Positions 38,174 to 48,029 of a DNA stretch of 64,000 bases are shown piece by piece. Location of the stretch: contig NZ_PNMA01000005.1 of the NCBI RefSeq assembly GCF_013823385.1, positions 1-64,000 of the forward strand, given 5' to 3'. Position 1 is the stretch's first letter, and each line of letters opens with the position of its first letter. The notes under the pieces are model-generated. The model ran no database searches, was not told where the DNA came from, and worked only from the letters and a program-made list of their open reading frames with translations. Both the position numbers and the translations under genes were made by a program. Source of the DNA: Hyphomonas sp. (GTDB lineage Bacteria; Pseudomonadota; Alphaproteobacteria; Caulobacterales; Hyphomonadaceae).

Positions 38174-39445
38174 ATGGGTTTTGTATCAAGACGGGCCGGC
38201 TTTCTGGCGATGCTGTGCGCGCTGGCGCTGATGCCGGCGGCCGCGCAGGCGGCGGGCGCGGAGCGTGCCGCGCTGGAAGCCGGATGCGGCGCGGGCGATG
38301 GCGAGGCTTGCCTGACGCTGGGCCACATATTTGCGCGCGACGAGGACGCAGAACGGGCGCTGGCGCTTTACCGGGAGGCCTGCGCGCTGGAAAGCGGCGC
38401 GGGATGCCATGCGGCCGGCGCGCTTCTCTATGCCGGGCGGGGGGCGGCGGCAGATATTCCGGGAGCGGTGGATCTGTTCGCGCAGGGCTGCGGCCTTGGC
38501 GACGGCGATGCCTGCCTGCGCCTTGCCGGCGAGCTGGAATTTCCCGACTTTGGCGAACCTGACAGCGAGGGCGCTCTGGCCGCCTATACCCGCGCCTGCG
38601 AGGCCGGGAAGCCGGAGGGCTGCGAGCGGGCGGGCATCGAGGCGGCGCCCGCGCCCGTGGAAGCCGCCGGCGCGCCGGTGGCCCCTGCCGATGCAGACAA
38701 GGACGCCGCCGTGATCGTGACGGCCTATACGCTGCCTGCGGAGGATGAGGCGCCAGCAAGGGGCGGCCCGAGCTTTGCAGCAGAGGCCCTGCCCGACCTT
38801 GATTTCGGGGCGGCGATTGCCGGGCCTGATGATCTGGCCGAGGGCGAGGAGATGACGGCGGCAGATGAGGCGGCCGGGGATGTTCAGCCCTCGGAGGAAG
38901 ACCTGGCGCTGGCCGAGGAGCGGAGGGGCATGGCGGACGCCTGCGGGCGGGGCGATCTGGAAGCGTGCGAGATCTTTGCTGCCTGGCTGCGCGATGGTAC
39001 GGGCGGAGAGGCAGACCCGGTGCGCGCACGGCGGATATTCTCCGTGATCTGCACCGAAGGGTCAGTCAAGGGATGCTATGAGCTGGCCTGGATGATGTAT
39101 GATGCCGGGCAGGAAGCCGAGGCGAGCCCGCTGGAGCTTTCGCGCGCGCGGTTTCTGTTTTCCGAAACCTGCAAGGCTGGGGTGATCGAAGCCTGCCTGC
39201 AGGCGGGCGACCTGCGCCGGGAGGGCATTGGCGGCCGTGTGGATGAGGCGGGCGCCGGGCGGCTCTATGCGGTAGCGTGCGACGGGGGGCTGGAGCCAGC
39301 CTGCACGCTCGCCGCCAGCATGGCGCTGCCTCTGAAGGAGACCGCCACGCCGGAGGAAGCGGACAATGAGGCGGCGGCCCCTTCAGAGGACGATCTGGCT
39401 GCGGACGAGGCCGAGGCGACCGAAAGCGATCCTGTTTCCGGCTGA
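38174..39445 (+). CDS. Exported Sel1-repeat protein
   Basis: A 423-residue secreted or periplasmic protein. A signal peptide (GFLAMLCALALMPAAAQA) is followed by Sel1-like helical repeats in two blocks (about residues 35-155 and 250-390) with paired Cys at fixed spacing, e.g. AGCGAGDGEACLTLG, REACALESGAGCHAAG and SVICTEGSVKGCYELAWMMY. This Cys pattern is typical of Hcp-type beta-lactamase-like Sel1 proteins, in which each repeat is stapled by a disulfide. An acidic, low-complexity linker separates the blocks, and the end is acidic too. The partner is unknown. Confidence 0.8.
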   Translation: MGFVSRRAGFLAMLCALALMPAAAQAAGAERAALEAGCGAGDGEACLTLGHIFARDEDAERALALYREACALESGAGCHAAGALLYAGRGAAADIPGAVDLFAQGCGLGDGDACLRLAGELEFPDFGEPDSEGALAAYTRACEAGKPEGCERAGIEAAPAPVEAAGAPVAPADADKDAAVIVTAYTLPAEDEAPARGGPSFAAEALPDLDFGAAIAGPDDLAEGEEMTAADEAAGDVQPSEEDLALAEERRGMADACGRGDLEACEIFAAWLRDGTGGEADPVRARRIFSVICTEGSVKGCYELAWMMYDAGQEAEASPLELSRARFLFSETCKAGVIEACLQAGDLRREGIGGRVDEAGAGRLYAVACDGGLEPACTLAASMALPLKETATPEEADNEAAAPSEDDLAADEAEATESDPVSG

Positions 39446-39452
39446 GGGCGAA

Positions 39453-39638
39453 TTATTCGCTGGTGGGCGTCTGGTCTTTCTGGCGCGTCTTGCCGACGCC
39501 CACGACCATGCCGAGGCCGAGCAGCGTGACGGCGCCGACGAGAATCCAGGTGAGCGCGACGCCCAGAAGGAACGCGCCATAGGCAAGGCCGCCGATGAAC
39601 AGCAGAAAGCCGATCAGATAAATCGCAAAAGATGACAT
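39453..39638 (-). CDS. Small two-helix membrane protein
   Basis: A 61-residue inner-membrane protein. Two hydrophobic segments (AIYLIGFLLFIGGLAYGAFL and ALTWILVGAVTLLGLGMVVG) are followed by a short charged tail (KTRQKDQTPTSE). GGAG sits 6 nt before the ATG at 39638. Its stop is 7 bases from the Sel1 gene stop, so the two converge. No function is known. Confidence 0.7.
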   Translation of the reverse strand: MSSFAIYLIGFLLFIGGLAYGAFLLGVALTWILVGAVTLLGLGMVVGVGKTRQKDQTPTSE

Positions 39639-39777
39639 GACGAACTCCAGACTCCTTATGATCAGGAGTCAAACGGCTGCCGGGGCCGTTGGTTCCTTTG
39701 GGGGTCCAAAGGAGCCTGGCGGGCGGCGCTTGACGGCAGCGCCTGCCGGGATACACTTTCCCCCGGAGGTGGCGCGC

Positions 39778-40155
39778 ATGAACCGCTTGACGTTACTGAT
39801 CGCCGCAGGCCTGGTGATGGCGGGCTGCACCACGCGGGTGGCCCCTGACCCTGAGCTGGCGGCGGTCTGCCCCGTGCCGGCAATGCCCCTGGTTTTTCCG
39901 CACCCGTCCTATCCCGAACACGAGGCCGAAAATGGCTATGAGGATCGCTGCACGGTGCGCTTTGATGTCGATGCGGCGGGCACGCCGGTAAATCTGGCGG
40001 CGCGCTGCACCTACAAGGCCTTTGCCGAGTCCGCCGAAGCGGCGATGCAGGAAGCGCGGTTTGACCCGGCGCTTTCCAAGACCCTCCCTCCCGGCGCCCA
40101 GTGCGCGGGCTTCAACTTCGAATACAGCCTGGAGCCTCAGCCAGAGGCATTCTGA
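39778..40155 (+). CDS. Lipoprotein with TonB C-terminal-like domain
   Basis: A 125-residue lipoprotein. The start at 39778, preceded by GGAGG, gives a signal with lipobox LVMAGC. The mature part resembles the C-terminal domain of TonB: CTVRFDVDAAGTPVNLAARC, then ESAEAAMQEARFDPAL. It lacks a membrane anchor of the TonB type, so it cannot be an energiser by itself. It shares the paired-Cys DVDxAGxPxNLAAxC pattern with the tonB-like protein at 37428, which suggests duplication. A longer frame from 39637 is rejected. Confidence 0.75.
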   Translation: MNRLTLLIAAGLVMAGCTTRVAPDPELAAVCPVPAMPLVFPHPSYPEHEAENGYEDRCTVRFDVDAAGTPVNLAARCTYKAFAESAEAAMQEARFDPALSKTLPPGAQCAGFNFEYSLEPQPEAF

Positions 40156-40178
40156 CCGGAAGAAGGACGGCATAAAAA

Positions 40179-40206
40179 AGCCCTCCCCGGCTGGAGAGGG
40201 CTGTTT
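40179..40206. terminator. Bidirectional terminator between the lipoprotein gene and typA
   Basis: AGCCCTC (40179-40185) pairs with GAGGGCT (40196-40202). AAAAAA stands before the stem and GTTTT after it, so both strands have a T-run after the stem. Confidence 0.8.
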
Positions 40207-40215
40207 TGGAGAGAG

Positions 40216-40252
40216 GGTCCCGGATCAGCGCGGTACGCTTTCCGGGATGACA
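40216..40252 (+). repeat. Dispersed palindrome, copy 6
   Basis: GGTCCCGGA, inner AGCG/CGCT, TCCGGGATGACA; same family as copies 1, 3 and 5. It lies just beyond the typA stop. Confidence 0.8.
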
Positions 40253-40260
40253 CGGGCGGA

Positions 40261-42093
40261 TCAGGCGTCGGCGCTCTGTTTGGAGCGGCGCTTGCGCTCG
40301 TTGGGGTCGAGGTAGATTTTCCGCAGGCGGATGTTTTTCGGGGTGACCTCGACGAGTTCATCATCCGCGATGTAGGCGAGGGATTTTTCCAGCGTCATCA
40401 TCAGCGGCGGGGTCAGGCGGACGGCTTCGTCCGAGCCCGAGGCGCGCATGTTGGTGAGCTTCTTGCCCTTGAGGACGTTCACTTCCAGATCGTTGTCGCG
40501 GTTGTGTTCGCCGACGATCATGCCGCCATACACCTTGTCGCCGGGATGGATCATCATCGGGCCACGGTCTTCCAGGTTCCAGAGGGCGAAGGCGACGGCT
40601 TCGCCCTGCTCCATGGCGATCAGCACGCCGGTGTGGCGGCCCTGGATCTTGCCCTTGTGGGGGGCGTATTCGTGGAAGATGCGGTTCATGATGGCGGTGC
40701 CGCGGGTATCCGACAGAAGCTCGCCCTGATAGCCGATCAGGCCGCGCGTCGGCGCGTGGAAGACAAGGCGCGTGCGGCCGACGCCCGAGGGGCGCATGTC
40801 GAGCATCTCGGCTTTGCGCTCATTCATCTTCTGGACGACGATGCCGGAATGTTCGTCATCCACATCGATGATGACTTCCTCGACCGGCTCGAGCTTTTCG
40901 CCATTCGGGCCTTCCTGCATGACGACCTGCGGGCGGGCGACGCCGAGCTCGAAGCCTTCGCGGCGCATCGTCTCGATCAGGACGGAGAGCTGAAGCTCGC
41001 CGCGGCCGGAAACGGTGAAGGCCTCGGCATCAGTGGCGCGCTCGACTTTCAGGGCGACGTTGCCTTCGGCTTCCTTCTGCAGGCGGTCCCAGATCATCCG
41101 GGAGGTGACTTTGGTGCCTTCGGTGCCGGCCAGCGGCGAATCATTGACGCGGAAGGTCATCGAGATGGTCGGCGGGTCGATCGGCTGGGCGGCCAGCGGC
41201 TCGGTGACCGAGGGGTCGCAGAAGGTGTCGGCGACGTTGGCCTTGGTCATGCCAGCGAGCGAGACGATGTCGCCTGCGGAGGCTTCGTCTACCGGCACGC
41301 GGTCAAGGCCGCGGAAGGCGAGGACTTTGGAGATGCGGCCCTGCTCGACGAGGCCGCCTTCGCGGTTCAGCACCTTGATCGACTGGTTCGGCTTGATCGA
41401 GCCTGACAGGATGCGGCCCGTCAGGATGCGGCCGAGGAAGGGGTCTGCCGAGATGGTGGTGGCGAGGAAGCGGAACGGGCCTTCGGCCACTTTCGGCGTC
41501 GGGACGTGATCGACCACCAGCTGGAACAGCTCGTCCATGTTGGCGGTGGGCGTTTCATATTGCTTGGACATCCAGCCCATCTTGCCCGAGCCATAGAGGA
41601 CGGGGAAATCGAGCTGTTCGTCGGTGGCGTCGAGATTGGCGAAGAGGTCGAACACTTCGTTGAGCACTTCGTCCACGCGGCGCTCGGCCTTATCGACCTT
41701 GTTGACGGCCACGATGGGGCGCAGGCCGACTTTCAGGGCTTTGGAGACCACAAACTTGGTCTGCGGCATGGGGCCTTCAGCCGAATCGACGAGCACGATC
41801 ACGCCGTCCACCATGTCGAGGATACGCTCCACTTCCCCGCCGAAGTCGGCGTGGCCGGGGGTGTCGACGATGTTGATGCGGTAGCCGTTCCATTCGACCG
41901 AGGTGGTCTTGGCGAGGATGGTGATGCCCCGCTCTTTTTCCAGATCGTTGGAGTCCATCATCCGCTCGGCCGTCTTTTCGTTGGCGCGGAAGGTTCCGGA
42001 CTGTTTCAGGAGTTCGTCAACGAGCGTGGTCTTGCCATGGTCAACGTGGGCGATGATGGCAATGTTGCGCATCTTTTCGAGCGGCGTGGTCAT
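40261..42093 (-). CDS. typA: Ribosome-associated GTPase TypA/BipA
   Basis: Translational GTPase of the EF-G family involved in ribosome assembly and stress or cold growth. The 610 residues show P-loop [15 protein letters not shown], switch [17 protein letters not shown] and [13 protein letters not shown]. Domain III and V signatures follow ([39 protein letters not shown]), and the C-terminal domain ends with the basic [12 protein letters not shown]. It is divergent from pgeF. Confidence 0.95.
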   Translation of the reverse strand: MTTPLEKMRNIAIIAHVDHGKTTLVDELLKQSGTFRANEKTAERMMDSNDLEKERGITILAKTTSVEWNGYRINIVDTPGHADFGGEVERILDMVDGVIVLVDSAEGPMPQTKFVVSKALKVGLRPIVAVNKVDKAERRVDEVLNEVFDLFANLDATDEQLDFPVLYGSGKMGWMSKQYETPTANMDELFQLVVDHVPTPKVAEGPFRFLATTISADPFLGRILTGRILSGSIKPNQSIKVLNREGGLVEQGRISKVLAFRGLDRVPVDEASAGDIVSLAGMTKANVADTFCDPSVTEPLAAQPIDPPTISMTFRVNDSPLAGTEGTKVTSRMIWDRLQKEAEGNVALKVERATDAEAFTVSGRGELQLSVLIETMRREGFELGVARPQVVMQEGPNGEKLEPVEEVIIDVDDEHSGIVVQKMNERKAEMLDMRPSGVGRTRLVFHAPTRGLIGYQGELLSDTRGTAIMNRIFHEYAPHKGKIQGRHTGVLIAMEQGEAVAFALWNLEDRGPMMIHPGDKVYGGMIVGEHNRDNDLEVNVLKGKKLTNMRASGSDEAVRLTPPLMMTLEKSLAYIADDELVEVTPKNIRLRKIYLDPNERKRRSKQSADA

Positions 42094-42272
42094 AAGTATA
42101 GGCTTTCCGGCGGGCGGCGTTCGGGAGGAAAACGGGCGCTGTCTGGTGGATTTGGGCGCCCCCTAGCAGACATGCGGCGTTTTGCATATGCCGAAGCGGC
42201 AGGTTTTGATGGGGCCGATGCAGCCCGAAGCGGGTCTTGACGGGGCCGCCGGGGACCGGCAGCAGGGGGAGC

Positions 42273-43037
42273 ATGAGCCCGCCGCTGACCTCTGCCCCCC
42301 TGCTCGCCGGTATTTCCGGGCTAAGCCATGGTTTCTTCGGGCGGCGCGGCGGGGTTTCCGGCGGGATTTATGACAGCCTGAACTCCGGCGAGGGATCGGC
42401 GGACGATCCGCGCAATATTGCCGAGAACCGGGCGCGGATCAGCGCGGCCATCGGGGCAAAATGGCTGCTTTCCTGCTATCAGGTGCATTCGCCCGGCGTG
42501 GTGCGGGTGACCGCGCCCTGGGATGAGCGCCCGCAGGCCGACGCGATGGTGACCGACCGGCCGGGGCTGGGGCTCTGCATCCTTTCGGCAGACTGCACCC
42601 CAGTCCTTTTTGCGGACCCAGATGCGGGCATCATTGGCGCGGCCCATGCCGGCTGGAAGGGCGCCATTGCGGGCGTTCTGCTGCGCACGCTGGAGGAGAT
42701 GGAAGCCCTGGGCGCCAGGCGCGAGCGCATCCGCGCGGCGATTGGCCCGACGATCCAGCAGGCAAGCTATGAGGTGGGCCCGGAATTCCGCGATCAGTTT
42801 CTGAGCCAGGACGCGGGCAGCGACGACCTGTTCATTCCCGGCAAGGGCGACCGGTTTCACTTCGACCTGCCGGGCTTCTGCCAGCGCCAGCTGATCACCG
42901 CCGGGGCGGGCGAGGTGTTCAATCTCGGCCATGACACCTGCGCGATGGAGGAGACCTACTTTTCCAACCGGCGGCGCAACCTGCGCGGCGAACCTGATTA
43001 TGGGCGGAATGCTTCGGCGATTGTCATTCTGCCCTGA
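42273..43037 (+). CDS. pgeF: PgeF/YfiH purine nucleoside phosphorylase-like protein
   Basis: Zn-dependent enzyme of the family once called laccase-like or polyphenol oxidase, now linked to purine nucleoside phosphorolysis and to removal of misincorporated residues in peptidoglycan. The start at 42273 (MSPPLTSAP) gives 254 residues. Motifs are SCYQVHSPGV, SADCTPVLFAD and AHAGWKGAI (His and Cys ligands), and NLGHDTCAMEETYFSNRR. GGGGGA stands before the ATG. Confidence 0.88.
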   Translation: MSPPLTSAPLLAGISGLSHGFFGRRGGVSGGIYDSLNSGEGSADDPRNIAENRARISAAIGAKWLLSCYQVHSPGVVRVTAPWDERPQADAMVTDRPGLGLCILSADCTPVLFADPDAGIIGAAHAGWKGAIAGVLLRTLEEMEALGARRERIRAAIGPTIQQASYEVGPEFRDQFLSQDAGSDDLFIPGKGDRFHFDLPGFCQRQLITAGAGEVFNLGHDTCAMEETYFSNRRRNLRGEPDYGRNASAIVILP

Positions 43038-43130
43038 TATACTGCGGATTCCAGAATCCTGTGGCTTGCGACTCGGGCCGCCCTGTTACAAAAGCGTCGC
43101 GAACCCCGCCCGGTCAGAGAGAGCCCTCCC

Positions 43131-44069
43131 ATGAAGCTGATTTCCTGCAACGCAAACCGGCCTCTGTCCGATGCCATCGCCGACTATCTGGACATGCGGC
43201 TGACCCGCTCGGAGGTCAAAACCTTCGCCGACCAGGAAATCTTCGTCCGGATTGATGAGAATGTGCGCGGGGAGGACGTGTTCGTCATCCAGTCGACCTC
43301 CTACCCGGCGAACGACAATCTGATGCAGCTGTTGATCATGATGGACGCGCTGCGCCGCGCCTCGGCCCGGCGCATCACCGCCGTGATCCCCTATTTCGGC
43401 TATGCAAGGCAGGACCGCAAAACCGATGGCCGCACGCCGATTTCGGCAAAGCTCGTGGCAAACCTGATCTCGACCGCCGGGGCTGACCGCGTGCTGACCG
43501 TTGATCTGCATGCCGGGCAGATCCAGGGCTTCTTCGACATTCCGACCGACAACCTCTTCGGCGGGCCGGTGATGGTGGACGACATCAAGGAACGCTACGG
43601 CAAGGAGAAGATCATCGTGGTCTCGCCCGATGTGGGCGGCGTGGTGCGGGCGCGGTCCCTCGCCAAGCGGCTGGACGATGCGGATCTGGCGATTGTCGAC
43701 AAGCGCCGGCCAGAAGCGGGCAAGTCCGAAGTGATGAACATCATCGGCGATGTGAAAGGTTGCCGCTGCATCATGCTGGACGACATGTGCGACTCAGGCG
43801 GCACGCTGGCCAACGCCGCCGCCGCGCTGAAGGAGCATGGGGCAAGCTCTGTCTCCGCCTATGTGACGCATGGCGTGCTTTCCGGCAGCGCCGTCAGCCG
43901 GATCGAGAATTCGGTGCTGGACGAGCTGGTGATGACCGACACCATCCAGCCCTCGGAAGAGGCGCTGAAGTCCAAGAATATCCGTGTGCTGCCGATTTCG
44001 CCCCTGCTGGGCGAAGCGATCCGCCGGATTGCGAATGAGGAAAGCGTGTCGAAGCTGTTCGACCGCTAG
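43131..44069 (+). CDS. prs: Ribose-phosphate pyrophosphokinase
   Basis: Makes PRPP from ribose 5-phosphate and ATP for nucleotide, His and Trp synthesis. The 312 residues carry the flexible-loop region [20 protein letters not shown], the metal site [15 protein letters not shown], and the PRPP motif [16 protein letters not shown]. It is the last housekeeping gene before the photosynthesis cluster and ends at a terminator. Confidence 0.96.
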   Translation: MKLISCNANRPLSDAIADYLDMRLTRSEVKTFADQEIFVRIDENVRGEDVFVIQSTSYPANDNLMQLLIMMDALRRASARRITAVIPYFGYARQDRKTDGRTPISAKLVANLISTAGADRVLTVDLHAGQIQGFFDIPTDNLFGGPVMVDDIKERYGKEKIIVVSPDVGGVVRARSLAKRLDDADLAIVDKRRPEAGKSEVMNIIGDVKGCRCIMLDDMCDSGGTLANAAAALKEHGASSVSAYVTHGVLSGSAVSRIENSVLDELVMTDTIQPSEEALKSKNIRVLPISPLLGEAIRRIANEESVSKLFDR

Positions 44070-44077
44070 CCAAGGCC

Positions 44078-44101
44078 GCCCGCGCGCAGGGCGCGGGCTT
44101 T
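44078..44101 (+). terminator. Terminator of prs
   Basis: GCCCGCGC (44078-44085) pairs with GCGCGGGC (44091-44098), followed by TTT. It lies between the convergent prs and hemA genes and marks the edge of the photosynthesis cluster. Confidence 0.7.
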
Positions 44102-44121
44102 GCCAGGACCTTCAGGCCGGA

Positions 44122-45336
44122 TTACGCCGTGGCACGGGCCAGGGCGCAATGGGACCAGAGCTCTGACAGGGCCTGGACGAGGTCTTCTATATCGGCATCG
44201 GTATGGACCGGGGACGGCGTGATGCGCAGGCGCTCTGTGCCTTTCGGAACCGTGGGATAGTTGATCGGCTGAACATAGATGCCGTAGCGCTCCATCAGCC
44301 AGTCCGAGATCATCTTGCACTTGACCGGATCGCCGACCATCACCGGGACGATATGGCTGGGGTTTTCCATCGCCGGGATGCCGATTTCGCGCAGGCGGCG
44401 GCGGACCTTGCGCACCCGGTCCTGCTGCTGCAGCCGCTCCCAGCTGGAAACCTTCAGATGGCGGATCGATGCCTGGGCGCCAGCAGCGATGTGCGGGGGC
44501 AGCGCGGTGGTGAAGATGAAACCGGAGGCAAAGCTGCGGACGAAATCGACAACCGCCGCCGAGCCGGCGATATAGCCGCCCACAACGCCGAAAGCCTTGC
44601 CGAGCGTGCCTTCAATGATGGTGAGCCGGTCCATCAGGCCTTCACGCTCGGCAACGCCCCCACCGCGGGGACCATAAAGGCCAACCGCGTGGACTTCATC
44701 GAGATAGGTCATCGCGCCATATTCATCGGCAATGTCGCAGAACTCCGCTATCGGAGCGATGTCGCCGTCCATGGAATAGACGCTCTCGAAGGCGATCAGC
44801 TTGGGCACGTCCGGGTCGAGCGCGTCGAGCTTGCGGCGCAGGTCTTCCGGGTCGTTGTGGCGGAAGACCTTGCAGGTGGCGCGGCTGTGGCGGATGCCTT
44901 CGATCATCGAGGCGTGGTTGAGCGCGTCCGACAGGATGATGAGGCCAGGTATCCTGGCGCCGAGCGTGCCGAGGGTGGCCCAGTTGGAGACATAGCCGGA
45001 GGTGAAGAGAAGCGCAGCTTCCTTGCCGTGGAGGTCTGCCAGCTCCTGCTCGAGCAGGACATGGTAATGGTTGGTGCCGGAGATGTTCCGTGTGCCGCCG
45101 GCGCCCGCGCCGCAGTTTTCCAGAACCTCATGCATGGCCGAAAGCACTTCGGGATGCTGGCCCATGCCGAGATAATCGTTCGAGCACCAGACCTTGACGG
45201 GTTCTTCCCCGCGCTCGCCGCGGAACACGGCCTTGGGGAAAGCCCCCTTCTCGCGCTCGATATTGGCGAAGACCCGGTAATTGCCTTCCTGGCGCAGAGC
45301 GTCGAGCTCACTTTGGAAATGTGCTTCGAAATCCAT
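44122..45336 (-). CDS. hemA: 5-aminolevulinate synthase
   Basis: PLP enzyme condensing glycine and succinyl-CoA to 5-aminolevulinate, the first step to haem and bacteriochlorophyll. The 404 residues show [48 protein letters not shown] and the PLP lysine in [14 protein letters not shown]. It is the last gene of the bch-puh run, 3 bases after puhE; placement of hemA here joins precursor supply to pigment demand. Confidence 0.96.
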   Translation of the reverse strand: MDFEAHFQSELDALRQEGNYRVFANIEREKGAFPKAVFRGERGEEPVKVWCSNDYLGMGQHPEVLSAMHEVLENCGAGAGGTRNISGTNHYHVLLEQELADLHGKEAALLFTSGYVSNWATLGTLGARIPGLIILSDALNHASMIEGIRHSRATCKVFRHNDPEDLRRKLDALDPDVPKLIAFESVYSMDGDIAPIAEFCDIADEYGAMTYLDEVHAVGLYGPRGGGVAEREGLMDRLTIIEGTLGKAFGVVGGYIAGSAAVVDFVRSFASGFIFTTALPPHIAAGAQASIRHLKVSSWERLQQQDRVRKVRRRLREIGIPAMENPSHIVPVMVGDPVKCKMISDWLMERYGIYVQPINYPTVPKGTERLRITPSPVHTDADIEDLVQALSELWSHCALARATA

Positions 45337-45339
45337 GGG

Positions 45340-46149
45340 TTATCCCCTCCACTTCTCTTTGTTTTCTGTGCGTGTGTGTGCGTGTTCGTGAACGGAAGGC
45401 TTGATGGCCCACCCCCACAGCGATGGGTCCCGCAGGGGCAGGACAAGAGCCCAATGCTCGATCAGGGCAAGGACGGTAATGGCGGTGAGCAGGAGGAAAC
45501 CAGCCGATTCGAAACTGCCCGGCGCATGGCCAAAGGCTTTCAGCGCCAGCCAGGCCGAAGCGCTGGTGATGACGATGACGGCGGCCGCAAAGACCGAGCC
45601 GGGCGCCCGGCGGCTGAAATAGGTTTTGAGATAATCCAGATGCCGCGGCATGAACTGGTCTGTGATATTCGGCGCGCCGGAGAAGACGACCAGCTTGGCA
45701 CAGATGCGCGCGCCCCAGAGCACGAGATATACCCAGAAAGCAAACTGATTGGCCGCGCCCCAGCTGATCACACCGAGAATGACCGCGTGGACGGCAATGG
45801 CAATCTCGTGATGAAGGACGGTGGCAAAGGCGGCGCGGAACCGGGCCATGCCGGTGAGCCCTTCCGGGCAGGCCGCGCGCGAGGAGCCGGTGAGGAAGCC
45901 GGTGAGGAACATCACCTCATGCCAGGCCCAGAGCAGCAGCCCCGCGCCAAAGCCGAGATAGGCGGCCTCTACGCTCGTCTGATCGCGCAGGGCGATGACC
46001 AGCAGGGTGGCGCCCGCCAGCACGGCGGTGGCGCCCCAGGCCGTCCAGACATGTGTGCGGCGGGGCAGACCGATCAGGAAGAAGATCGCGCCCGTGCTCA
46101 GCCACCAGGCGAGCGCCGCAAATATAACCGGGGGCAGATAATCCCACAT
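45340..46149 (-). CDS. puhE: Photosynthetic complex assembly protein PuhE
   Basis: Polytopic inner-membrane protein (DUF3623) needed for proper reaction-centre and LH1 assembly. The 269 residues have about seven hydrophobic segments, e.g. FAALAWWLSTGAIFFLIGL, and the typical HEVMFLTGFLTGSSR and FMPRHLDYLKTYF stretches. It lies between acsF and hemA with gaps of 3-7 bases. Its last codons (HEHAHTRTEN) fall on an alternating purine-pyrimidine tract at about 45367-45391. Confidence 0.9.
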   Translation of the reverse strand: MWDYLPPVIFAALAWWLSTGAIFFLIGLPRRTHVWTAWGATAVLAGATLLVIALRDQTSVEAAYLGFGAGLLLWAWHEVMFLTGFLTGSSRAACPEGLTGMARFRAAFATVLHHEIAIAVHAVILGVISWGAANQFAFWVYLVLWGARICAKLVVFSGAPNITDQFMPRHLDYLKTYFSRRAPGSVFAAAVIVITSASAWLALKAFGHAPGSFESAGFLLLTAITVLALIEHWALVLPLRDPSLWGWAIKPSVHEHAHTRTENKEKWRG

Positions 46150-46156
46150 CCGCGCG

Positions 46157-47254
46157 CTACCAGACCGGCTGAAGCCGGACTTTTTCCGGCAGCGTGTTTT
46201 TCCGGACCGGAAGGAAATACAGCTTCAGGAAAGTTGCGCCCGCCGCAAGAGCGAGGCCTTTTGAATGTATCCAGCCAAGGACGCCGCGGCCTTTCACTTC
46301 GTCAATCCTGTCTGCAAGGGTGCGCAAGCGCTCAAGCCCCCTGCGGAAAGCCGGGGCTTCAATGTCGATCTCGACCGGGAAAACCTGGCGGGCGATCTCA
46401 TTGGTGAGGCCGAAGACCTTGTAATCGTACTCTGTCGGGTCAACGCCCAAAGCGGCGTGGAAGGCGGGCCGGCGATGGTCGCGGACATACATGGTGGCGT
46501 AGACAGCCAGCAGGAAGAAGCGGATCCAGTAGAGGTTTCCGCCCTTCAGGAGGGTGGGGTCTGCCCGCATGATGAGGGCGAAGGCCTCGCCATGGCGGAA
46601 CTCGTCATTGCACCACTGTTCGAACCATTTGAAGATCGGGTGGAAGCGCAGTTCGGGATGCTTCTCCAGCTGGCGGAAGATGGTGATGTAGCGGGCATAA
46701 CCGATCTTCTCGGAGAGATAGACCGAGTAGAGAATGTATTTCGGCTTGAAGAAGGTGTATTTCTTCTTGCGCGTCAGGAAGCCGAGATCGACGCCGATAC
46801 CGAAATCCTTGAGGACGAAATTGATGAATCCGGCATGGCGGGCTTCGTCGCGGCTGAGATATTTGAAGAGGGCGGCCATGTCCGGATTGCTGACCTGGCG
46901 GGTGATCTCGCGGTAGAGCACGCAACCTGAGAATTCAGACGTCAGGGAACTGACGAGAAAATCGACAAACTCTGTGCGCAGCTCCCGCGGGAGGGTGTCG
47001 AGGATATTGTCGAACTCGGTGGTGCGCTTGAAATGGGAGCGGTTGGGATCAGCCGCCATCTCGGCAATCAGCGCGTCCCACTCCTCGCGGACGGGGGAGA
47101 TGTCCATCGCGTCGATGGCGTCAAAGTCCGTCGTGTAGAAACGCGGGCTGAGCATGGTTTCCTGGAGGGCCAGGGAGTTGGTGTCGAAGGCGCGCGGGGG
47201 CGCCTCAAGGGCGCGCATCTCATCGGCGGTCAGTGTGGCGTCCATAGTGGTCAT
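46157..47254 (-). CDS. acsF: Oxygen-dependent Mg-protoporphyrin IX monomethyl ester cyclase
   Basis: Diiron enzyme making ring E of bacteriochlorophyll using O2; its presence means pigment can be made in air. The 365 residues carry diiron ligands in [13 protein letters not shown] (Glu), [13 protein letters not shown] (Glu, His), and [13 protein letters not shown] (Glu, His). The ATG at 47254 is used; a second at residue 4 is an alternative. It follows orf94 with a 3-base gap. The anaerobic enzyme BchE is not in the window. Confidence 0.94.
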   Translation of the reverse strand: MTTMDATLTADEMRALEAPPRAFDTNSLALQETMLSPRFYTTDFDAIDAMDISPVREEWDALIAEMAADPNRSHFKRTTEFDNILDTLPRELRTEFVDFLVSSLTSEFSGCVLYREITRQVSNPDMAALFKYLSRDEARHAGFINFVLKDFGIGVDLGFLTRKKKYTFFKPKYILYSVYLSEKIGYARYITIFRQLEKHPELRFHPIFKWFEQWCNDEFRHGEAFALIMRADPTLLKGGNLYWIRFFLLAVYATMYVRDHRRPAFHAALGVDPTEYDYKVFGLTNEIARQVFPVEIDIEAPAFRRGLERLRTLADRIDEVKGRGVLGWIHSKGLALAAGATFLKLYFLPVRKNTLPEKVRLQPVW

Positions 47255-47257
47255 CGG

Positions 47258-47542
47258 TCAGACCCTCCCATCGCTGAAGCTCACTTCGTAAAGTTCGGTG
47301 AGCAGAAACATGGCGTGCAGGCGGGTCAGCGCCCGCTCGATAAAATTGGCGCGCGTGAGCGTGGCGACGCGGCGCAGGACGAGGCGCTCGCCGAACGGTA
47401 CGGAGACGGGCGCGCCGTGGACATAGACGCGGTCACCGATGCCGGGCTGAAGGCCGCCATCGAGTTCGACATGCGCTTCCAGGGAATCAAAAGTGTGCTC
47501 GATGCGGAGCGTACACGGAACAGTCAGCTTGCGGGGGATCAT
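47258..47542 (-). CDS. Small conserved-position protein between puhC and acsF
   Basis: A 94-residue soluble protein that I cannot name. It begins MIPRKLTVPCTLRIEHTFDS, is rich in beta-strand-like segments (HVELDGGLQPGIGDRVYVHG) and ends in a helical part with LTRLHAMFLLTELYEV. It overlaps puhC by 4 bases and precedes acsF by 3, so it is co-translated with them. A role in cyclase function or complex assembly is suggested only by position. Confidence 0.8.
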   Translation of the reverse strand: MIPRKLTVPCTLRIEHTFDSLEAHVELDGGLQPGIGDRVYVHGAPVSVPFGERLVLRRVATLTRANFIERALTRLHAMFLLTELYEVSFSDGRV

Positions 47543-48018
47543 CGCGCGGCCCTCCCCTCTTCGAAGAGGCGGGCAAATTCGGCAACATTATCCTTGCCGA
47601 AGGCGTCGAGGCTGATCCACTGGCCGGTGGCGGGATCTTCCAGGATGAAGCGGCCATTGCCGGTAAGGTGAAGGGAAAAGGGCGGGCCCGCGCCGATGCC
47701 ATCCCGGGCGCGGTCCAGCGCCAGGGACCGCAGCGATGTGCGCACGAAGCCGCCGGTTTCCGGCGCCCATGTGTGGACGACTGCCCCGGTATCGGCATCA
47801 ATCGCGAGGATTTCCCCGCCTTCGCCATCCACAAACTGGAAGGAAAGCGTATCGACGGTGAGCGGGCGCCAGTCAGACGTGTGGGTCGAGCCGGTGAGCC
47901 GGACCACGGACACACCCAGCAGGGCGAACACGACCAGGGCGGCGCAGGCCATCAGCAGGGCCCTGGGCGGGCGGCTGTCATGAGCGTGCGGGACGGCGGG
48001 CGCGGCTGGGGCGGGCAT
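47539..48018 (-). CDS. puhC: Photosynthetic complex assembly protein PuhC
   Basis: Bitopic protein that helps assemble the reaction centre-LH1 core. The ATG at 48018 follows AAGGAG at 7 nt (the TTG two codons earlier is rejected), giving 159 residues: a Pro/Ala-rich cytoplasmic start, one membrane helix (LLMACAALVVFALLGVSVV) and a periplasmic domain with FVDGEGGEILAIDADTGAVV, typical of PuhC. It overlaps orf94 by 4 bases. Confidence 0.88.
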   Translation of the reverse strand: MPAPAAPAVPHAHDSRPPRALLMACAALVVFALLGVSVVRLTGSTHTSDWRPLTVDTLSFQFVDGEGGEILAIDADTGAVVHTWAPETGGFVRTSLRSLALDRARDGIGAGPPFSLHLTGNGRFILEDPATGQWISLDAFGKDNVAEFARLFEEGRAAR

Positions 48019-48029
48019 GATCAAACTCC

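Noticed and set aside
44203-46407. 734-codon plus-strand open frame over hemA and puhE
   Set aside because: Antisense to two certain genes; no domain pattern. Similar long shadows over bchH/bchB (55776-57857), the aminopeptidase (16880-18772) and dnaX were rejected too.
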